Of a stretch of DNA of 64,000 nucleotides, positions 8,031-17,903 are shown one piece after another; position 1 is the first letter of the stretch; the number at the start of each line of letters is the position of its first letter. Both the position numbers and the translations under genes were made by a program. The notes beneath the pieces were generated by a model. It made no database searches and was not told the DNA's origin. It saw nothing but the letters and a program-made list of their open reading frames with translations. Where the stretch lies: assembly GCF_001690985.1 (NCBI RefSeq), contig NZ_MAJS01000079.1, positions 372,001-436,000 of the forward strand, given 5' to 3'. The stretch comes from Aliivibrio sp. 1S175 (GTDB lineage: Bacteria > Pseudomonadota > Gammaproteobacteria > Enterobacterales > Vibrionaceae).

Positions 8031-9932
8031 ATGGGTAAGATCATTGGTATTGACTTAGGTACTACTAACTCTTGTGTTGCTGTTCTAGATGGCGATACGC
8101 CACGTATTTTAGAGAATGCAGAAGGCGAACGCACGACTGCATCGGTAGTTGCATACACTGATGGCGAAACTCTTGTAGGTCAGCCAGCGAAGCGTCAAGC
8201 AATTACTAACCCACAAAATACATTATTTGCGATTAAGCGTCTGATCGGTCGTCGTTTTGAAGACGAAGAAGTTCAACGTGATATCGAAATTATGCCATAC
8301 AAAATTATCAAAGCTGATAATGGCGATGCATGGGTTGAAGCGCGAGGCCAAAAAATGGCTGCTCCTCAAGTATCTGCTGAAATTCTTAAGAAAATGAAGA
8401 AAACAGCTGAAGATTTCCTAGGCGAAGAAGTGACTGGCGCAGTAGTAACTGTTCCTGCTTACTTTAACGATGCTCAACGTCAAGCAACGAAAGATGCTGG
8501 TCGTATTGCGGGTCTTGATGTTAAACGTATCATCAACGAACCAACAGCAGCAGCACTAGCTTACGGTCTAGATAAAAAAGGCGGCGATCGCACTATCGCA
8601 GTATACGACCTTGGTGGTGGTACATTCGATATTTCTATCATTGAAATCGACAACGTTGATGGCGAGCAAACTTTCGAAGTTCTTGCTACAAACGGCGATA
8701 CTCACCTAGGTGGTGAAGATTTCGATAACCGTATGATCAATTTCTTAGTTGACGAGTTCAAAAAAGAACAAGGTATTAACCTTAAAACTGATCCACTTGC
8801 TATGCAACGTGTTAAAGAAGCAGCAGAAAAAGCGAAGATTGAATTATCTTCAGCTCAACAAACTGACGTAAACCTTCCTTACGTTACTGCTGATGCAACT
8901 GGTCCTAAGCACATGAACGTTAAAGTTACTCGTGCAAAACTAGAATCTCTAGTTGAAGACTTAGTGGTTCGTACTCTTGAGCCTCTTAAAGTAGCTCTAG
9001 CGGATGCAGATTTATCTGTAAACGAAATCACTGACGTTATCCTAGTTGGTGGCCAAACGCGTATGCCTATGGTTCAAGCTAAAGTTGCTGAATTCTTCGG
9101 TAAAGAAGCGCGTCGTGACGTTAACCCTGATGAAGCAGTAGCAATGGGTGCTGCAGTTCAAGGTGGCGTATTGTCTGGTGATGTTAAAGATGTACTTCTT
9201 CTAGATGTAACTCCTCTGTCTTTCGGTATCGAAACGATGGGTGGTGTTATGACTAAACTAATCGAGAAGAACACAACTATCCCAACAAAAGCGGATCAAA
9301 CGTTCTCAACTGCTGAAGACAACCAAAGTGCGGTAACAATCCACGTACTTCAAGGTGAGCGTAAGCAAGCGACATACAACAAATCTCTAGGTCAATTTAA
9401 CCTAGAAGGTATCCAAGCAGCACCACGTGGCATGCCACAAATCGAAGTAACTTTCGATCTAGATGCTGATGGTATCCTAAACGTATCGGCTAAAGATAAA
9501 TCGACTGGTAAAGAGCAGAAGATCACTATCCAAGCATCAGGTGGTCTAACTCCTGAAGAAATCGAAGCAATGGTACAAGAAGCAGAAGCAAATAAAGACG
9601 CGGACAAAAAGTTCGAAGAATTAGTTGTTGCTCGTAACCAAGCTGACCAAATGATCCACGGTACTAAGAAACAAATTGAAGAAGCAGGCGATGCACTTCC
9701 AGCTGACGAGAAAGAAAAAATCGAAGCAGCAATCAAAGCTCTAGAAGACGTTAAGTCAGGCGATGATAAAGAAGTAATCGATGCGAAAACTCAAGAGCTA
9801 ATGCAAGCAGCACAAAAGCTAATGGAAATCGCTCAACAGAAAGCTCAAGCACAAGGTGCTGACGCAGGTGAGCAACCTAAGCAAGAAGATGATGTAGTAG
9901 ACGCTGAATTCGAAGAAGTTAAGGATAAATAA
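8031..9932 (+). CDS. dnaK: Hsp70 chaperone DnaK
   Basis: 633-residue Hsp70. The nucleotide-binding domain begins [14 protein letters not shown] (residues 4-17) and contains the phosphate motif [13 protein letters not shown] and [13 protein letters not shown]. The linker [16 protein letters not shown] leads to the beta-sandwich substrate-binding domain, then the helical lid and a glutamate-rich tail ending EFEEVKDK. It folds and refolds proteins with DnaJ and GrpE, both encoded nearby. The codon usage is that of a highly expressed gene (few A/T-ending Leu and Arg codons other than CGT, CTA and CTT). A sigma-32-type promoter lies upstream. Confidence 0.98.
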   Translation: MGKIIGIDLGTTNSCVAVLDGDTPRILENAEGERTTASVVAYTDGETLVGQPAKRQAITNPQNTLFAIKRLIGRRFEDEEVQRDIEIMPYKIIKADNGDAWVEARGQKMAAPQVSAEILKKMKKTAEDFLGEEVTGAVVTVPAYFNDAQRQATKDAGRIAGLDVKRIINEPTAAALAYGLDKKGGDRTIAVYDLGGGTFDISIIEIDNVDGEQTFEVLATNGDTHLGGEDFDNRMINFLVDEFKKEQGINLKTDPLAMQRVKEAAEKAKIELSSAQQTDVNLPYVTADATGPKHMNVKVTRAKLESLVEDLVVRTLEPLKVALADADLSVNEITDVILVGGQTRMPMVQAKVAEFFGKEARRDVNPDEAVAMGAAVQGGVLSGDVKDVLLLDVTPLSFGIETMGGVMTKLIEKNTTIPTKADQTFSTAEDNQSAVTIHVLQGERKQATYNKSLGQFNLEGIQAAPRGMPQIEVTFDLDADGILNVSAKDKSTGKEQKITIQASGGLTPEEIEAMVQEAEANKDADKKFEELVVARNQADQMIHGTKKQIEEAGDALPADEKEKIEAAIKALEDVKSGDDKEVIDAKTQELMQAAQKLMEIAQQKAQAQGADAGEQPKQEDDVVDAEFEEVKDK

Positions 9933-10062
9933 TTCCTGTCGTTCTAAGCCGCTATTTCGGCGTTAAAAGTACTCATTTACTAACGTAAACTCCGTGCTTT
10001 TTCCTTGAACTAGCGACTTATAACTTAATGAATTAATTATCGGTTTCTCGATAGAAAATATA

Positions 10063-10096
10063 TTGCGGGCGTTGGAGTTTTCTCTACCGCCCGCAA
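10063..10096. repeat. GC-rich hairpin in dnaK-dnaJ spacer
   Basis: Perfect 9-bp arms TTGCGGGCG (10063-10071) and CGCCCGCAA (10088-10096) with a 16-nt loop, in an otherwise AT-rich spacer. No T-run follows on either strand, so it is not a standard terminator. It could stabilise the dnaK 3' end or be a palindromic repeat unit. Confidence 0.7.
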
Positions 10097-10103
10097 GTTT
10101 GTA

Positions 10104-10263
10104 ATATCAACCTGAATAAGTAACTATTCAGATATTGCGTAGGAAAAATTGATTAGAACAAGGCATAAATTGTGTTAACTAGTATTCTAATTACATAATT
10201 TATAACGAAGTTATAATTAATTTTCACAAGCAAGAATGAGTCGGTACTTGTTTAGGTTGATAT
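10104..10263. repeat. Inverted-repeat-bounded 160-bp segment
   Basis: Arms at 10104-10122 (ATATCAACCTGAATAAGTA) and 10245-10263 (TACTTGTTTAGGTTGATAT) pair at 17 of 19 positions and enclose about 122 bp. The interior has further short inverted repeats (ATTAGAA/TTCTAAT and TTATAAC/GTTATAA). This layout is compatible with a miniature inverted-repeat element or a long structured RNA. I see no coding potential. Confidence 0.5.
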
Positions 10264-10273
10264 ATTATTAAGG

Positions 10274-10322
10274 TCAATCTAGATAATCATTCTCGAACGT
10301 TGAACCTGATTATCTAGATTGA
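10274..10322. repeat. 16-bp perfect inverted repeat upstream of dnaJ
   Basis: Arms TCAATCTAGATAATCA (10274-10289) and TGATTATCTAGATTGA (10307-10322) are exact reverse complements with a 17-nt loop, ending 52 bp before the dnaJ ATG. There is no T-run, so it is not an intrinsic terminator. It may be an mRNA structure or part of the repeat element to its left. Confidence 0.75.
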
Positions 10323-10374
10323 ACTCATACTGATGGTGTCACTGCCGGCAGTATCAAAAATTGGTGACCAAAGC

Positions 10375-11520
10375 ATGTCTAAACGTGATTTTTATGAAGT
10401 ATTGGGCGTAAGCCGTGATGCTTCTGAGCGTGATATTAAGAAAGCCTATAAACGTCTAGCGATGAAATTCCACCCTGACCGTAATCAGGGTGATGAAACC
10501 GCGCCAGAAAAGTTTAAAGAAGTAAAAGTTGCGTATGAGATCTTAACGGATGCTCAAAAGCGTTCAGCTTACGATCAATACGGTCATGCAGCCTTTGAAC
10601 AAGGTGGTATGGGCGGTGGCGGCGGCTTTGGCGGCGGTCAAGGTGACTTTGGCGATATCTTTGGTGATGTGTTTGGTGACATCTTTGGTGGCGGCCGTCG
10701 TGGCGGTGGTCAACAACGTGCACAACGCGGTTCAGATTTACGTTACAACATGGAACTTACGCTAGAAGAAGCGGTTCGTGGTTGTGACAAAGAAATTGAA
10801 GTACCAACACTAGTGTCTTGTGACCCATGTGAAGGAACTGGCGCTAAGAAAGGCACATCTTCTTCAACTTGTAGCACTTGTCATGGTCATGGCCAAGTTC
10901 AAATGCGCCAAGGCTTCTTTGCTGTACAGCAGGCGTGTCCTACTTGTCACGGTAAAGGCAAGATCATTAAAGACCCATGTAATTCTTGTCATGGTGAAGG
11001 TCGAGTTCAAAAAACTAAAACGCTTAATGTTAAGATCCCATCAGGGGTTGATACTGGTGACCGTATTCGTCTATCTAATGAAGGTGAAGCGGGAGAGCAC
11101 GGCGCTCCAGCAGGCGATCTATACGTACAAGTTCATGTAAAAGAACACAATATCTTTGATCGTGACGGTAACAACTTATACTGTGAAGTGCCAGTAAGCT
11201 TTACGATGGCTGCGTTAGGTGGTGAAGTTGAAGTCCCTACTCTTGATGGCCGTGTAAGCTTGAAAGTGCCTCTAGAAACACAAACGGGCCGTATGTTCCG
11301 TATGCGTGGTAAAGGCGTTAAAGGTGTTCGTACTCATAGTGCGGGTGATTTAATCGTTAAATTAATTGTTGAAACTCCAGTTAAATTAACGAAACGCCAA
11401 AGAGAGCTGCTTAAAGAGTTCCAAGAATCATTTGATGGGAAAGATGCGAAGAAGCATAATCCGAAATCAGAAGGTTTCTTATCTGGTGTTAAGAATTTCT
11501 TTGATGATTTAACGAAATAA
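10375..11520 (+). CDS. dnaJ: Hsp40 cochaperone DnaJ
   Basis: 381 residues in the full type I DnaJ layout. The J domain carries the HPD motif at residues 33-35. A Gly/Phe-rich linker follows (about 70-115). Four zinc-binding CxxCxGxG repeats ([32 protein letters not shown]) come next, then the substrate-binding C-terminal domains. The start is the ATG at 10375 ([12 protein letters not shown]), preceded by GGTGA. The longer frame from 10333 adds 14 residues not found in the family. DnaJ stimulates the DnaK ATPase and hands over unfolded substrates. Confidence 0.97.
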   Translation: MSKRDFYEVLGVSRDASERDIKKAYKRLAMKFHPDRNQGDETAPEKFKEVKVAYEILTDAQKRSAYDQYGHAAFEQGGMGGGGGFGGGQGDFGDIFGDVFGDIFGGGRRGGGQQRAQRGSDLRYNMELTLEEAVRGCDKEIEVPTLVSCDPCEGTGAKKGTSSSTCSTCHGHGQVQMRQGFFAVQQACPTCHGKGKIIKDPCNSCHGEGRVQKTKTLNVKIPSGVDTGDRIRLSNEGEAGEHGAPAGDLYVQVHVKEHNIFDRDGNNLYCEVPVSFTMAALGGEVEVPTLDGRVSLKVPLETQTGRMFRMRGKGVKGVRTHSAGDLIVKLIVETPVKLTKRQRELLKEFQESFDGKDAKKHNPKSEGFLSGVKNFFDDLTK

Positions 11521-11546
11521 ATCGTTAAATTTATCAATAGTTATTA

Positions 11547-11586
11547 AAGCCTAATGATACTTATTTTGTATTGTTAGGCTTTTTTT
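11547..11586 (+). terminator. Terminator of dnaJ
   Basis: AAGCCTAA/TTAGGCTT perfect stem with a 19-nt loop followed by T6, about 26 bp past the dnaJ stop. Confidence 0.85.
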
Positions 11587-11699
11587 ATATCTCAAACTTT
11601 TATTTTTGCTGTTTATTTACACGCCTTTGACGGTATTTTACACTCTTCGTTTATAATCCAACCAACTAGATTTGAGTGTCTATATTTAAGCGAGGATGT

Positions 11700-12794
11700 A
11701 TGGAGTTATTCAAAGCAAAATTTTTATTATTAATTACGTTGCTATTGAGTTCAGCGTTCACTAATGCTGAAATTATGGAAGGTGGGAGAACAACGCCCAG
11801 TTTTGAGCAAGATGCCGCCTCTATTCGCCATACTTATGAAAGCCAACTCTATACGTTGCCAGCATTTAAAGCGGGTCATTATGGATTACGTATGTATCGT
11901 CAAACGATGGACCCTAAATATTCAGCGGCAATTTGGTCTGATATGGCTCGAGTCGCAAGTCGACTTAACCAATTGTCTTCAGAAGTGCACACTCCCAAAC
12001 AAATTGAGGCTTATTCACAAAAACGGTTAAGCATGTATGTTGATGATACTGATGTTCGCAGCATGTTACGTTACCAAGCAACTAAATCGATGCCAGAGTA
12101 TTTATATCTTGGTGTTGATCTGCTTGGCTCAATGGCTCGTGCTGATGAATATGGCTTAAAGCATCGTAATGACAAACAGCTGCGAGAAATTATCCGTCGT
12201 TATGATTTTAAAAAATACGCGACAGATGACGCGATGATTAAAGCATGGGCAGCACAATTGGCGAATCAAGTTTATTGGTTGCGTCAATTGGGCGAACAAG
12301 ATGTGGTTGATGATTTTGTAGAAGCATTTAAATTAGCCTATCCAGATGAGAAAGATGCTGCGCTTTCTAAGCAGCAATATGGCAATAAGATCTACGGATT
12401 AACTCATATTTTATTAGCGGATTCTAAGTATTATCAACGACCACTGAAAGAATCAGATCATCAATGGATATACGATTATTTACGAAATAATATTGATACG
12501 ATTTTGGAAAAAACCAAAGAAGACATTATTTCAGAAGTTGGGATCACTTTCTTATTGGCTGGATTAGAGAATGATCCTGTTGTTTATAAAACACAAAAAC
12601 ACATCCAAGATGATATTAATCGCCCAAAAAATATGGTGCCATCAACGACTGAAGGTACAGATTTAACGGATGGTGAACATCGGAATGTATTGGCGATCAT
12701 GTTACTTGATTGGCAAACACCGCATGAGGCACCAACTATCCAAAATCAACCTAAGATATTTATTGGTAAGCCGTATGGACTGATTAAAAAATAA
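11700..12794 (+). CDS. Secreted DUF3541-like protein
   Basis: 364 residues with an N-terminal signal peptide (MELFKAKFLLLITLLLSSAFTNA). I recall similar vibrio proteins under the name DUF3541, whose function is unknown. The mature part is mainly alpha-helical with many charged residues (for example ADEYGLKHRNDKQLREIIRRYDF). It has no Cys in the mature chain and no known catalytic motif that I can see. I start at the ATG at 11700 because GAGG lies seven bases upstream. A GTG at 11676 would extend the frame by eight residues and put a non-hydrophobic stretch before the signal. The gene is monocistronic between two strong terminators. Confidence 0.78.
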   Translation: MELFKAKFLLLITLLLSSAFTNAEIMEGGRTTPSFEQDAASIRHTYESQLYTLPAFKAGHYGLRMYRQTMDPKYSAAIWSDMARVASRLNQLSSEVHTPKQIEAYSQKRLSMYVDDTDVRSMLRYQATKSMPEYLYLGVDLLGSMARADEYGLKHRNDKQLREIIRRYDFKKYATDDAMIKAWAAQLANQVYWLRQLGEQDVVDDFVEAFKLAYPDEKDAALSKQQYGNKIYGLTHILLADSKYYQRPLKESDHQWIYDYLRNNIDTILEKTKEDIISEVGITFLLAGLENDPVVYKTQKHIQDDINRPKNMVPSTTEGTDLTDGEHRNVLAIMLLDWQTPHEAPTIQNQPKIFIGKPYGLIKK

Positions 12795-12815
12795 GAAGAA
12801 TCAGCGTTAAGATAC

Positions 12816-12855
12816 AAAAATGCCCAATGACATTTAACTGTCATTGGGCATTTTT
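12816..12855. terminator. Bidirectional terminator between DUF3541-like gene and yfhL
   Basis: Perfect 17-bp stem (AAAAATGCCCAATGACA with its complement) and a six-nt loop, A-rich on the left and T-rich on the right. It serves the two convergent transcripts. Confidence 0.93.
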
Positions 12856-12880
12856 AGTGAAACAAGAAGAGCAATAAAAA

Positions 12881-13135
12881 CTAGGCGAGACCTTGAAGTG
12901 TCACAAATTTTTCTAATAGCTGATCATCCGTTTCTACGTTGTTTGGATCTGAAATTACACAATTATTGATTGGGCAAACAGACTGGCATGTAGGGATATC
13001 GTAATGCCCCTTACATTCAGTGCACAGGTCTGGGTTAATCTCGTAGATATTGTCACCCATGCTGATCGCTTCGTTTGGGCACTCAGGCTCGCACATATCA
13101 CAATTGATGCATTTCTTATTGATCAATAACGCCAT
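12881..13135 (-). CDS. yfhL: YfhL-type 4Fe-4S ferredoxin
   Basis: 84-residue ferredoxin with two cluster-binding sets: Cys9, 12, 15 and 19 (CxxCxxCxxxCP), and Cys38, 41, 50 and 54 with the longer CxxC-x8-CxxxC spacing that marks the YfhL type. Its start codon overlaps the stop codon of trhP (TAATG), so the two are translationally coupled. In E. coli YfhL is needed, like YegQ/TrhP, for 5-hydroxyuridine formation at tRNA position 34. The coupling here fits an electron-donor role for TrhP, which is inference. Confidence 0.92.
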   Translation of the reverse strand: MALLINKKCINCDMCEPECPNEAISMGDNIYEINPDLCTECKGHYDIPTCQSVCPINNCVISDPNNVETDDQLLEKFVTLQGLA

Positions 13136-14526
13136 TACTTACTGCCGTGTGGATTGCGAGTATCTTCACCCGTGTGCAAGTTACGCATTAATAGACCGTA
13201 TTCTAAATCTACGTTTGCAGGAACGGGGATAAATACAAAGTGGCCGTTGCCTTTTGCTGAATCAACGGCTTCACTCTTACGGTTTTCCATCATTTCTAGC
13301 GTGAAGGTTAAGTTACCTTGTGGCGTCATGATCTCAACTGAATCACCCACTAGGAATTTGTTTTTAACATCAACTTCTGCTAAATCGCCACGACGTTTTC
13401 CTGTGAATTCACCAACGAATTGCTGAGAATCAGAGATAGAGTAACCGTAATCGTAGTTTTGGTACGTATCATGTGTATGACGACGTAGGAAGCCTTCAGT
13501 GTAGCCACGGTGAGCTAGGCTCTCTAGCGTACCCATTAGGCTTTCATCAAATGGTTTACCTGCAACGGCATCATCAATCGCTTTACGATAAACTTGAGCA
13601 GTACGAGCACAGTAGTAGAAAGACTTTGTACGACCTTCGATTTTAAGAGAGTGAACGCCCATCTTCGTTAGACGCTCTACGTGTTGGATAGCACGAAGAT
13701 CTTTAGAGTTCATGATGTAAGTACCATGCTCGTCTTCAAATGCTGCCATTTTCTCTTCAGGGCGGTGTGCTTCAGAAAGAAGAACGACTTCATCCGTTGG
13801 TTTGCCTAAACCTAATGTATTGTCAGGACGTTCGTTTTGAACTTCTACGTCTTGGATCTCAACACCGGTAGGATTAACTTCAACGATTTGACCGTTTTCG
13901 TCTTCTTTTGCTTCTTCAGCTTTGTATTCCCAACGACATGCATTAGTACATGTACCTTGGTTAGGATCACGCTTGTTCATGTAACCAGACAACAAGCAGC
14001 GACCAGAGTACGCCATGCATAATGCACCGTGTACAAAAATTTCTAGTTCTGTATCAGGACAGTGTTCACGGATCTCTTCAATTTCTTCTAGTGATAATTC
14101 ACGAGATAAGATCACACGCTCAACACCTTGAGTAGACCAGAATTTCACTGTCGCCCAGTTAACCGCGTTAGCTTGAACTGACAGGTGAATAACAACGTCA
14201 GGGAAAGCTTCACGAACCATCATGATTAAACCAGGATCAGACATGATTAAGGCATCTGGGCCCATTGCTACGATAGGGGTTAAATCACGAATAAAGGTTT
14301 TTAACTTTGAGTTATGTGGTTGGATATTACATACCACATACAGTTTTTTACCTTGCGCATGCGCTTCGTTAATACCGATCTCTAGGTTTTCATGGTTGAA
14401 TTCGTTGTTACGAACACGAAGGCTGTAACGTGGTTGGCCTGCATAAACTGCATCTGCACCGTAGGCAAACGCATAACGCATATTTTTAAGGCTGCCAGCT
14501 GGCGAAAGTAGTTCTGGTTTAAACAT
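13135..14526 (-). CDS. trhP: tRNA U34 hydroxylation protein TrhP (YegQ, U32 family)
   Basis: 463 residues of the peptidase U32 family, very close to E. coli YegQ (MFKPELLSPAGSLKNMRYAFAYGADAVYAG). The family was named as proteases, but YegQ is now known as TrhP, which hydroxylates uridine 34 of tRNAs on the way to cmo5U, using prephenate-dependent and iron-sulfur-dependent chemistry. The conserved cysteine group CMAYSGRCLLSGY...GTCTNAC lies near residues 168-197. An insert of about 30 acidic residues (EEAKEDENGQIVEVNPTG...) lies around 205-240. The gene forms an operon with yfhL. Confidence 0.93.
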   Translation of the reverse strand: MFKPELLSPAGSLKNMRYAFAYGADAVYAGQPRYSLRVRNNEFNHENLEIGINEAHAQGKKLYVVCNIQPHNSKLKTFIRDLTPIVAMGPDALIMSDPGLIMMVREAFPDVVIHLSVQANAVNWATVKFWSTQGVERVILSRELSLEEIEEIREHCPDTELEIFVHGALCMAYSGRCLLSGYMNKRDPNQGTCTNACRWEYKAEEAKEDENGQIVEVNPTGVEIQDVEVQNERPDNTLGLGKPTDEVVLLSEAHRPEEKMAAFEDEHGTYIMNSKDLRAIQHVERLTKMGVHSLKIEGRTKSFYYCARTAQVYRKAIDDAVAGKPFDESLMGTLESLAHRGYTEGFLRRHTHDTYQNYDYGYSISDSQQFVGEFTGKRRGDLAEVDVKNKFLVGDSVEIMTPQGNLTFTLEMMENRKSEAVDSAKGNGHFVFIPVPANVDLEYGLLMRNLHTGEDTRNPHGSK

Positions 14527-14673
14527 GATTGCTTCCCAATGTTGTATTCTGATCTCAGGTCAGGTCATATCTCATGGATATGAAGGAGGCCGGATTTTAC
14601 ATGGAAAGTGAGGGAAGTGCTAGGGATTAGCAAGATTGAACTTGTATTTTATAAGGGTATTGGTCTAGGAACT

Positions 14674-14747
14674 ATACGCTACGCTAACTAGACACTATAA
14701 GAGCGGGTAAGTATATTGCTTTTATAGTATCTAGACGCGAAGCGTAT
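14674..14747. repeat. Long imperfect palindrome downstream of rdgC
   Basis: The left arm ATACGCTACGCTAACTAGACACTATAA... (14674-14700) pairs with the right arm at 14722-14747 (ending CTAGACGCGAAGCGTAT) over about 26 bp with a few mismatches, enclosing a 21-nt loop. It begins 4 bp after the rdgC stop codon and has no T-tract. It looks like a dispersed palindromic repeat or an RNA 3'-end stabiliser more than an intrinsic terminator. Confidence 0.65.
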
Positions 14748-14751
14748 CGTT

Positions 14752-15666
14752 TTACTCTTTCTCTTCAATGCCACCAAGTGCTTTGAATAGATCAGGCAGT
14801 AGAGCATCAAGTTCTGAGCTCATTAACGAGAAATCCGCATCAAAACGAGCGGCTTTATCTTCAAAACCAATGTCTTCATTTTGATCTTTTACATCATCGC
14901 TGAATTTTAGGCGTTTTAGAGATAAATCATCCGCAAGAATAAACTCTAAACGGTCTTGCCAAGTTAGTGCTAATTTAGTCACGACTTTGTTGGCATCAAT
15001 GTGCGCGTGGATTTCATCACACACTAATTCTTGCTGCTTACAACGGATCACGCCGCCATCTTCTAAAATTGCTTTTAGTTCTGCTTCTTCACCCATCTCA
15101 AAACCTTGAGGAGTTGTGCCTGTTTTAACCCACTCTGTTAATGCATTTTCAATAGGTTGAGTTGAAGTAAGAGGAACAACAGGTAAGCTACCGATAGATT
15201 TACGAAGCAACGCTAATACATCTTCCGCTTTCTTGTAACTGCCCGCATCAACAATAATAAAACCAGATTCAGGCAAGATTAATGCGTAGGTTTGTTGATG
15301 CTTGCTGAATGCTCGTGGAAGCAGATCAATCACGATGTCATCTTTGATAGAGTCTTTCTCTTTTTTCTTAAGAGGACGACCTTGTTCCTGTTCCATCGCA
15401 TCAATTTTAGCGTTCATTGATTCTTTGATTACAGACGCAGGCAACATTTTTTCTTCTTTCTTGGCGCAGATAAGAATATTTTTGCTTGCTACGTGAGTCA
15501 GCATATCGCCATGGCGGCCCATTGCAGTTACCCAGCCAAATTTTTGCATGTCTTGGCTGCCACAAGGTGTGAAACGGAAATCGTTCAGTTGTTTTTCAAG
15601 TTGCTCAGGATTGAGATCAATCTCTTTAGTAAAACGATAAATTAAACAATTTTTAAACCACATCAT
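14752..15666 (-). CDS. rdgC: Recombination-associated protein RdgC
   Basis: 304-residue RdgC, a nucleoid-associated protein that forms a ring dimer around DNA and limits RecA loading. The N terminus ([12 protein letters not shown]) and the [19 protein letters not shown] block match the E. coli protein (303 residues). The family end is acidic (ALGGIEEKE). AGGAA lies about ten bases before the first ATG, and the second ATG one codon later is also possible. phoB is divergent. A long palindrome lies just past its stop codon. Confidence 0.94.
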   Translation of the reverse strand: MMWFKNCLIYRFTKEIDLNPEQLEKQLNDFRFTPCGSQDMQKFGWVTAMGRHGDMLTHVASKNILICAKKEEKMLPASVIKESMNAKIDAMEQEQGRPLKKKEKDSIKDDIVIDLLPRAFSKHQQTYALILPESGFIIVDAGSYKKAEDVLALLRKSIGSLPVVPLTSTQPIENALTEWVKTGTTPQGFEMGEEAELKAILEDGGVIRCKQQELVCDEIHAHIDANKVVTKLALTWQDRLEFILADDLSLKRLKFSDDVKDQNEDIGFEDKAARFDADFSLMSSELDALLPDLFKALGGIEEKE

Positions 15667-15804
15667 GCTGCTGAATTCCTATCTTTTTTAAGTGCGCTTA
15701 TGATAGGAGATTTTGCCTCATTATGCTTGTAGAGTTTTCGGGATTTTGGGTAATTGTCCATAAGGTTGAAATTCAATGATGAAATTATGAACTTTTCTTT
15801 TCAA

Positions 15805-15838
15805 TAGTCACAAAAGTGTCATAATTACCTTTAATAAT
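15805..15838 (+). promoter_or_regulatory. Pho box and -10 element of phoB
   Basis: Two 7-bp repeats, TAGTCAC (15805-15811) and GTGTCAT (15816-15822), are spaced by AAAA in the 11-bp phase of Pho boxes (consensus CTGTCAT-N4-CTGTCAT). A TAATAAT -10-like element follows at 15832-15838, ten bases on. This indicates PhoB autoregulation of phoBR. Confidence 0.75.
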
Positions 15839-15876
15839 AGCGGTATAAATTTTGTTGGCTAATTTAGGTAAAAATA

Positions 15877-16569
15877 ATGTCTAGAAGGATACTTGTCGTA
15901 GAAGATGAAGCACCAATCCGTGAAATGTTGTGTTTTGTATTAGAGCAGAAAGGATATGAACCCATTGAAGCAGAAGATTATGACACTGCGCTTGGTTTAC
16001 TTTGCGAACCTTACCCTGATTTAATTTTACTGGATTGGATGTTGCCAGGTGGCTCAGGCATCAACTTGATCAAGCATCTTAAACGTGATGAATTTACCAA
16101 AAAAATCCCTGTCGTTATGCTTACTGCTCGTGGTGAAGAAGAAGATAAAGTTCGAGGTCTTGAAGTCGGAGCGGATGACTACATTACAAAACCGTTTTCG
16201 CCAAAAGAATTAATGGCTCGTTTAAAAGCAGTTATTCGTCGAGTTTCTCCTACATCAGTTGAAGAACTGATTGATGTTCAAGGTTTAAAATTAGATCCAG
16301 TTTCCCATCGTGTTACAGCGAATGATAAAGCGTTAGATATGGGGCCTACTGAGTTTAAAATGCTGCATTTCTTTATGACGCATCAAGAGCGAGTGTATAG
16401 CCGTGAGCAGTTATTAAATAATGTGTGGGGCACAAATGTTTATGTCGAAGATCGCACCGTTGATGTTCATATTCGACGCCTCCGTAAAGCATTAGAAATT
16501 GAAGGTCATGACCGTTTGGTTCAAACCGTTCGTGGAGCGGGTTACCGTTTCTCAGTACAAGCGTCATAA
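15877..16569 (+). CDS. phoB: Phosphate regulon response regulator PhoB
   Basis: 230-residue OmpR-family response regulator. The receiver domain has the acidic pair Glu9/Asp10, the phosphoacceptor Asp53 ([11 protein letters not shown]) and the Lys in [10 protein letters not shown]. The C-terminal winged helix contains [25 protein letters not shown] and [17 protein letters not shown]. It activates phosphate-starvation genes at Pho boxes, including one ahead of itself and one ahead of pstC. phoR follows after 28 bp. Confidence 0.97.
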   Translation: MSRRILVVEDEAPIREMLCFVLEQKGYEPIEAEDYDTALGLLCEPYPDLILLDWMLPGGSGINLIKHLKRDEFTKKIPVVMLTARGEEEDKVRGLEVGADDYITKPFSPKELMARLKAVIRRVSPTSVEELIDVQGLKLDPVSHRVTANDKALDMGPTEFKMLHFFMTHQERVYSREQLLNNVWGTNVYVEDRTVDVHIRRLRKALEIEGHDRLVQTVRGAGYRFSVQAS

Positions 16570-16597
16570 TTATTAATAGTAGCAAAAGGTAAGATAC

Positions 16598-17896
16598 ATG
16601 GTTGAACGTCTTTCATGGAAAAAGTTAGTCGGGGAGTTAGCTTTTTTCTACATACCTTGGATTATTGTCGGGTATTTGTTTGATGCTATATGGCCATTGT
16701 TGTTTCTTGCCTCGTTTATTCTGTTGATTTGGCATTTGCATAATCAAATTAAAATGTCTCGCTGGCTACATGAAGGGCGTAAAGCCACGCCGCCTTCTGC
16801 ATCAGGCAGTTGGGAACCTATTTTTGATGAAACGTATCGCTTACAGAAAAGACATAAAAAACGTCGTAAAGAACTGTCTACGTTAATTCGTCGTTTTAGA
16901 CAAGGCGCGGAAGCCCTTCCAGATGCCGTAGTGGTTTTTCGCCATGAAGGAAATATTGTTTGGTGTAATAGTCTAGCGCAATCATTACTTGGTTTTCGTT
17001 GGCCTGATGATTCAGGGCACCCAATAACAAATTTAATACGAACGCCTGATTTTGTTCAGTATCTAATCGCGCAGAATTTTGATATTCCCTTAGATATGCC
17101 ATCACCAATTAATACAGATAAAACGCTTGAAATTCGTATAGTGCCGTACAGTGACGGTGAGTATTTAATGGTGGTACGTGACGTTACGCAAATTAAACAA
17201 TTGGAAGGCATGCGTCGTAATTTCTTTGCGAATGTTTCTCATGAACTACGTACGCCAATGACGGTATTGCGTGGGTATTTAGAAATGTCGGAAGACCCTG
17301 AAATGTTAGTTGGTCCGATGTGGAACCGAGCACATGGCGTTATGACAGGGCAACTTTCACGAATGGAAAGTTTGGTAGAGCAACTATTAACGTTATCTAA
17401 AATAGAAGCAGCCGCAACCTCTATGCTAGAGGATAGAGTAGATGTTCCCTCTATGTTAGACGCTTTAGAAAAAGAAGCGGTGGCATTAAGTGGTGAGCGA
17501 AACCATACCATTATTTTTAATGTTGATCGCGGGCTTAAAGTGCAAGGTGATGAAGACCAATTGCGCAGTGCTATTTCTAATTTAGTGTATAACGCTGTGA
17601 AGCATACGACTGATGGTGCAGACATTACGGTTGAATGGAAAAAAACAAAGTCAGGGGCAACATTAAATGTATCTGACTCAGGTCAAGGGATTGAACCACA
17701 ACATATACCTCGCTTAACAGAGCGTTTTTATCGAGTAGATAAAGCTCGTTCAAGAGACACCGGGGGAAGTGGGTTAGGGTTAGCTATTGTAAAGCATGCA
17801 CTTAGCCATCATGATTCACAATTAGAAATACAAAGTAAACTGGGAAAAGGAAGTACCTTCTCATTTGTTTTACCTACAAAATTGATTTTAAAATAA
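16598..17896 (+). CDS. phoR: Phosphate regulon sensor kinase PhoR
   Basis: 432-residue membrane sensor kinase. Two hydrophobic segments lie near the N terminus (about residues 10-30 and 32-46), followed by a basic linker. A PAS domain follows ([19 protein letters not shown], about 105-205), with the phosphoacceptor His215 in [22 protein letters not shown]. The ATP-binding domain has N box [10 protein letters not shown]1 SDSGQGI and G2 [14 protein letters not shown]. It has no large periplasmic loop, as in E. coli PhoR, which reads phosphate status from the Pst transporter through PhoU. All these partners lie downstream. Confidence 0.96.
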   Translation: MVERLSWKKLVGELAFFYIPWIIVGYLFDAIWPLLFLASFILLIWHLHNQIKMSRWLHEGRKATPPSASGSWEPIFDETYRLQKRHKKRRKELSTLIRRFRQGAEALPDAVVVFRHEGNIVWCNSLAQSLLGFRWPDDSGHPITNLIRTPDFVQYLIAQNFDIPLDMPSPINTDKTLEIRIVPYSDGEYLMVVRDVTQIKQLEGMRRNFFANVSHELRTPMTVLRGYLEMSEDPEMLVGPMWNRAHGVMTGQLSRMESLVEQLLTLSKIEAAATSMLEDRVDVPSMLDALEKEAVALSGERNHTIIFNVDRGLKVQGDEDQLRSAISNLVYNAVKHTTDGADITVEWKKTKSGATLNVSDSGQGIEPQHIPRLTERFYRVDKARSRDTGGSGLGLAIVKHALSHHDSQLEIQSKLGKGSTFSFVLPTKLILK

Positions 17897-17903
17897 GGAC
17901 ATA

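Larger units (their letters stand above)
9933..10374. other. Structured 442-bp dnaK-dnaJ spacer
   Basis: No plausible ORF. It holds at least three inverted repeats, listed separately: a GC-rich hairpin at 10063-10096, a 19-bp near-perfect pair at 10104-10122 and 10245-10263, and 16-bp perfect arms at 10274-10289 and 10307-10322. A smaller one (TTATAAC-GAA-GTTATAA) lies near 10200. No T-tract terminator is evident, so dnaK transcription may read into dnaJ. Confidence 0.6.

Noticed and set aside
10550-10765. Overlapping frames inside dnaJ (also 10514-10723 and 10820-11140)
   Set aside because: They arise from the Gly-rich and Cys-rich coding repeats of dnaJ and lack ribosome-binding sites.
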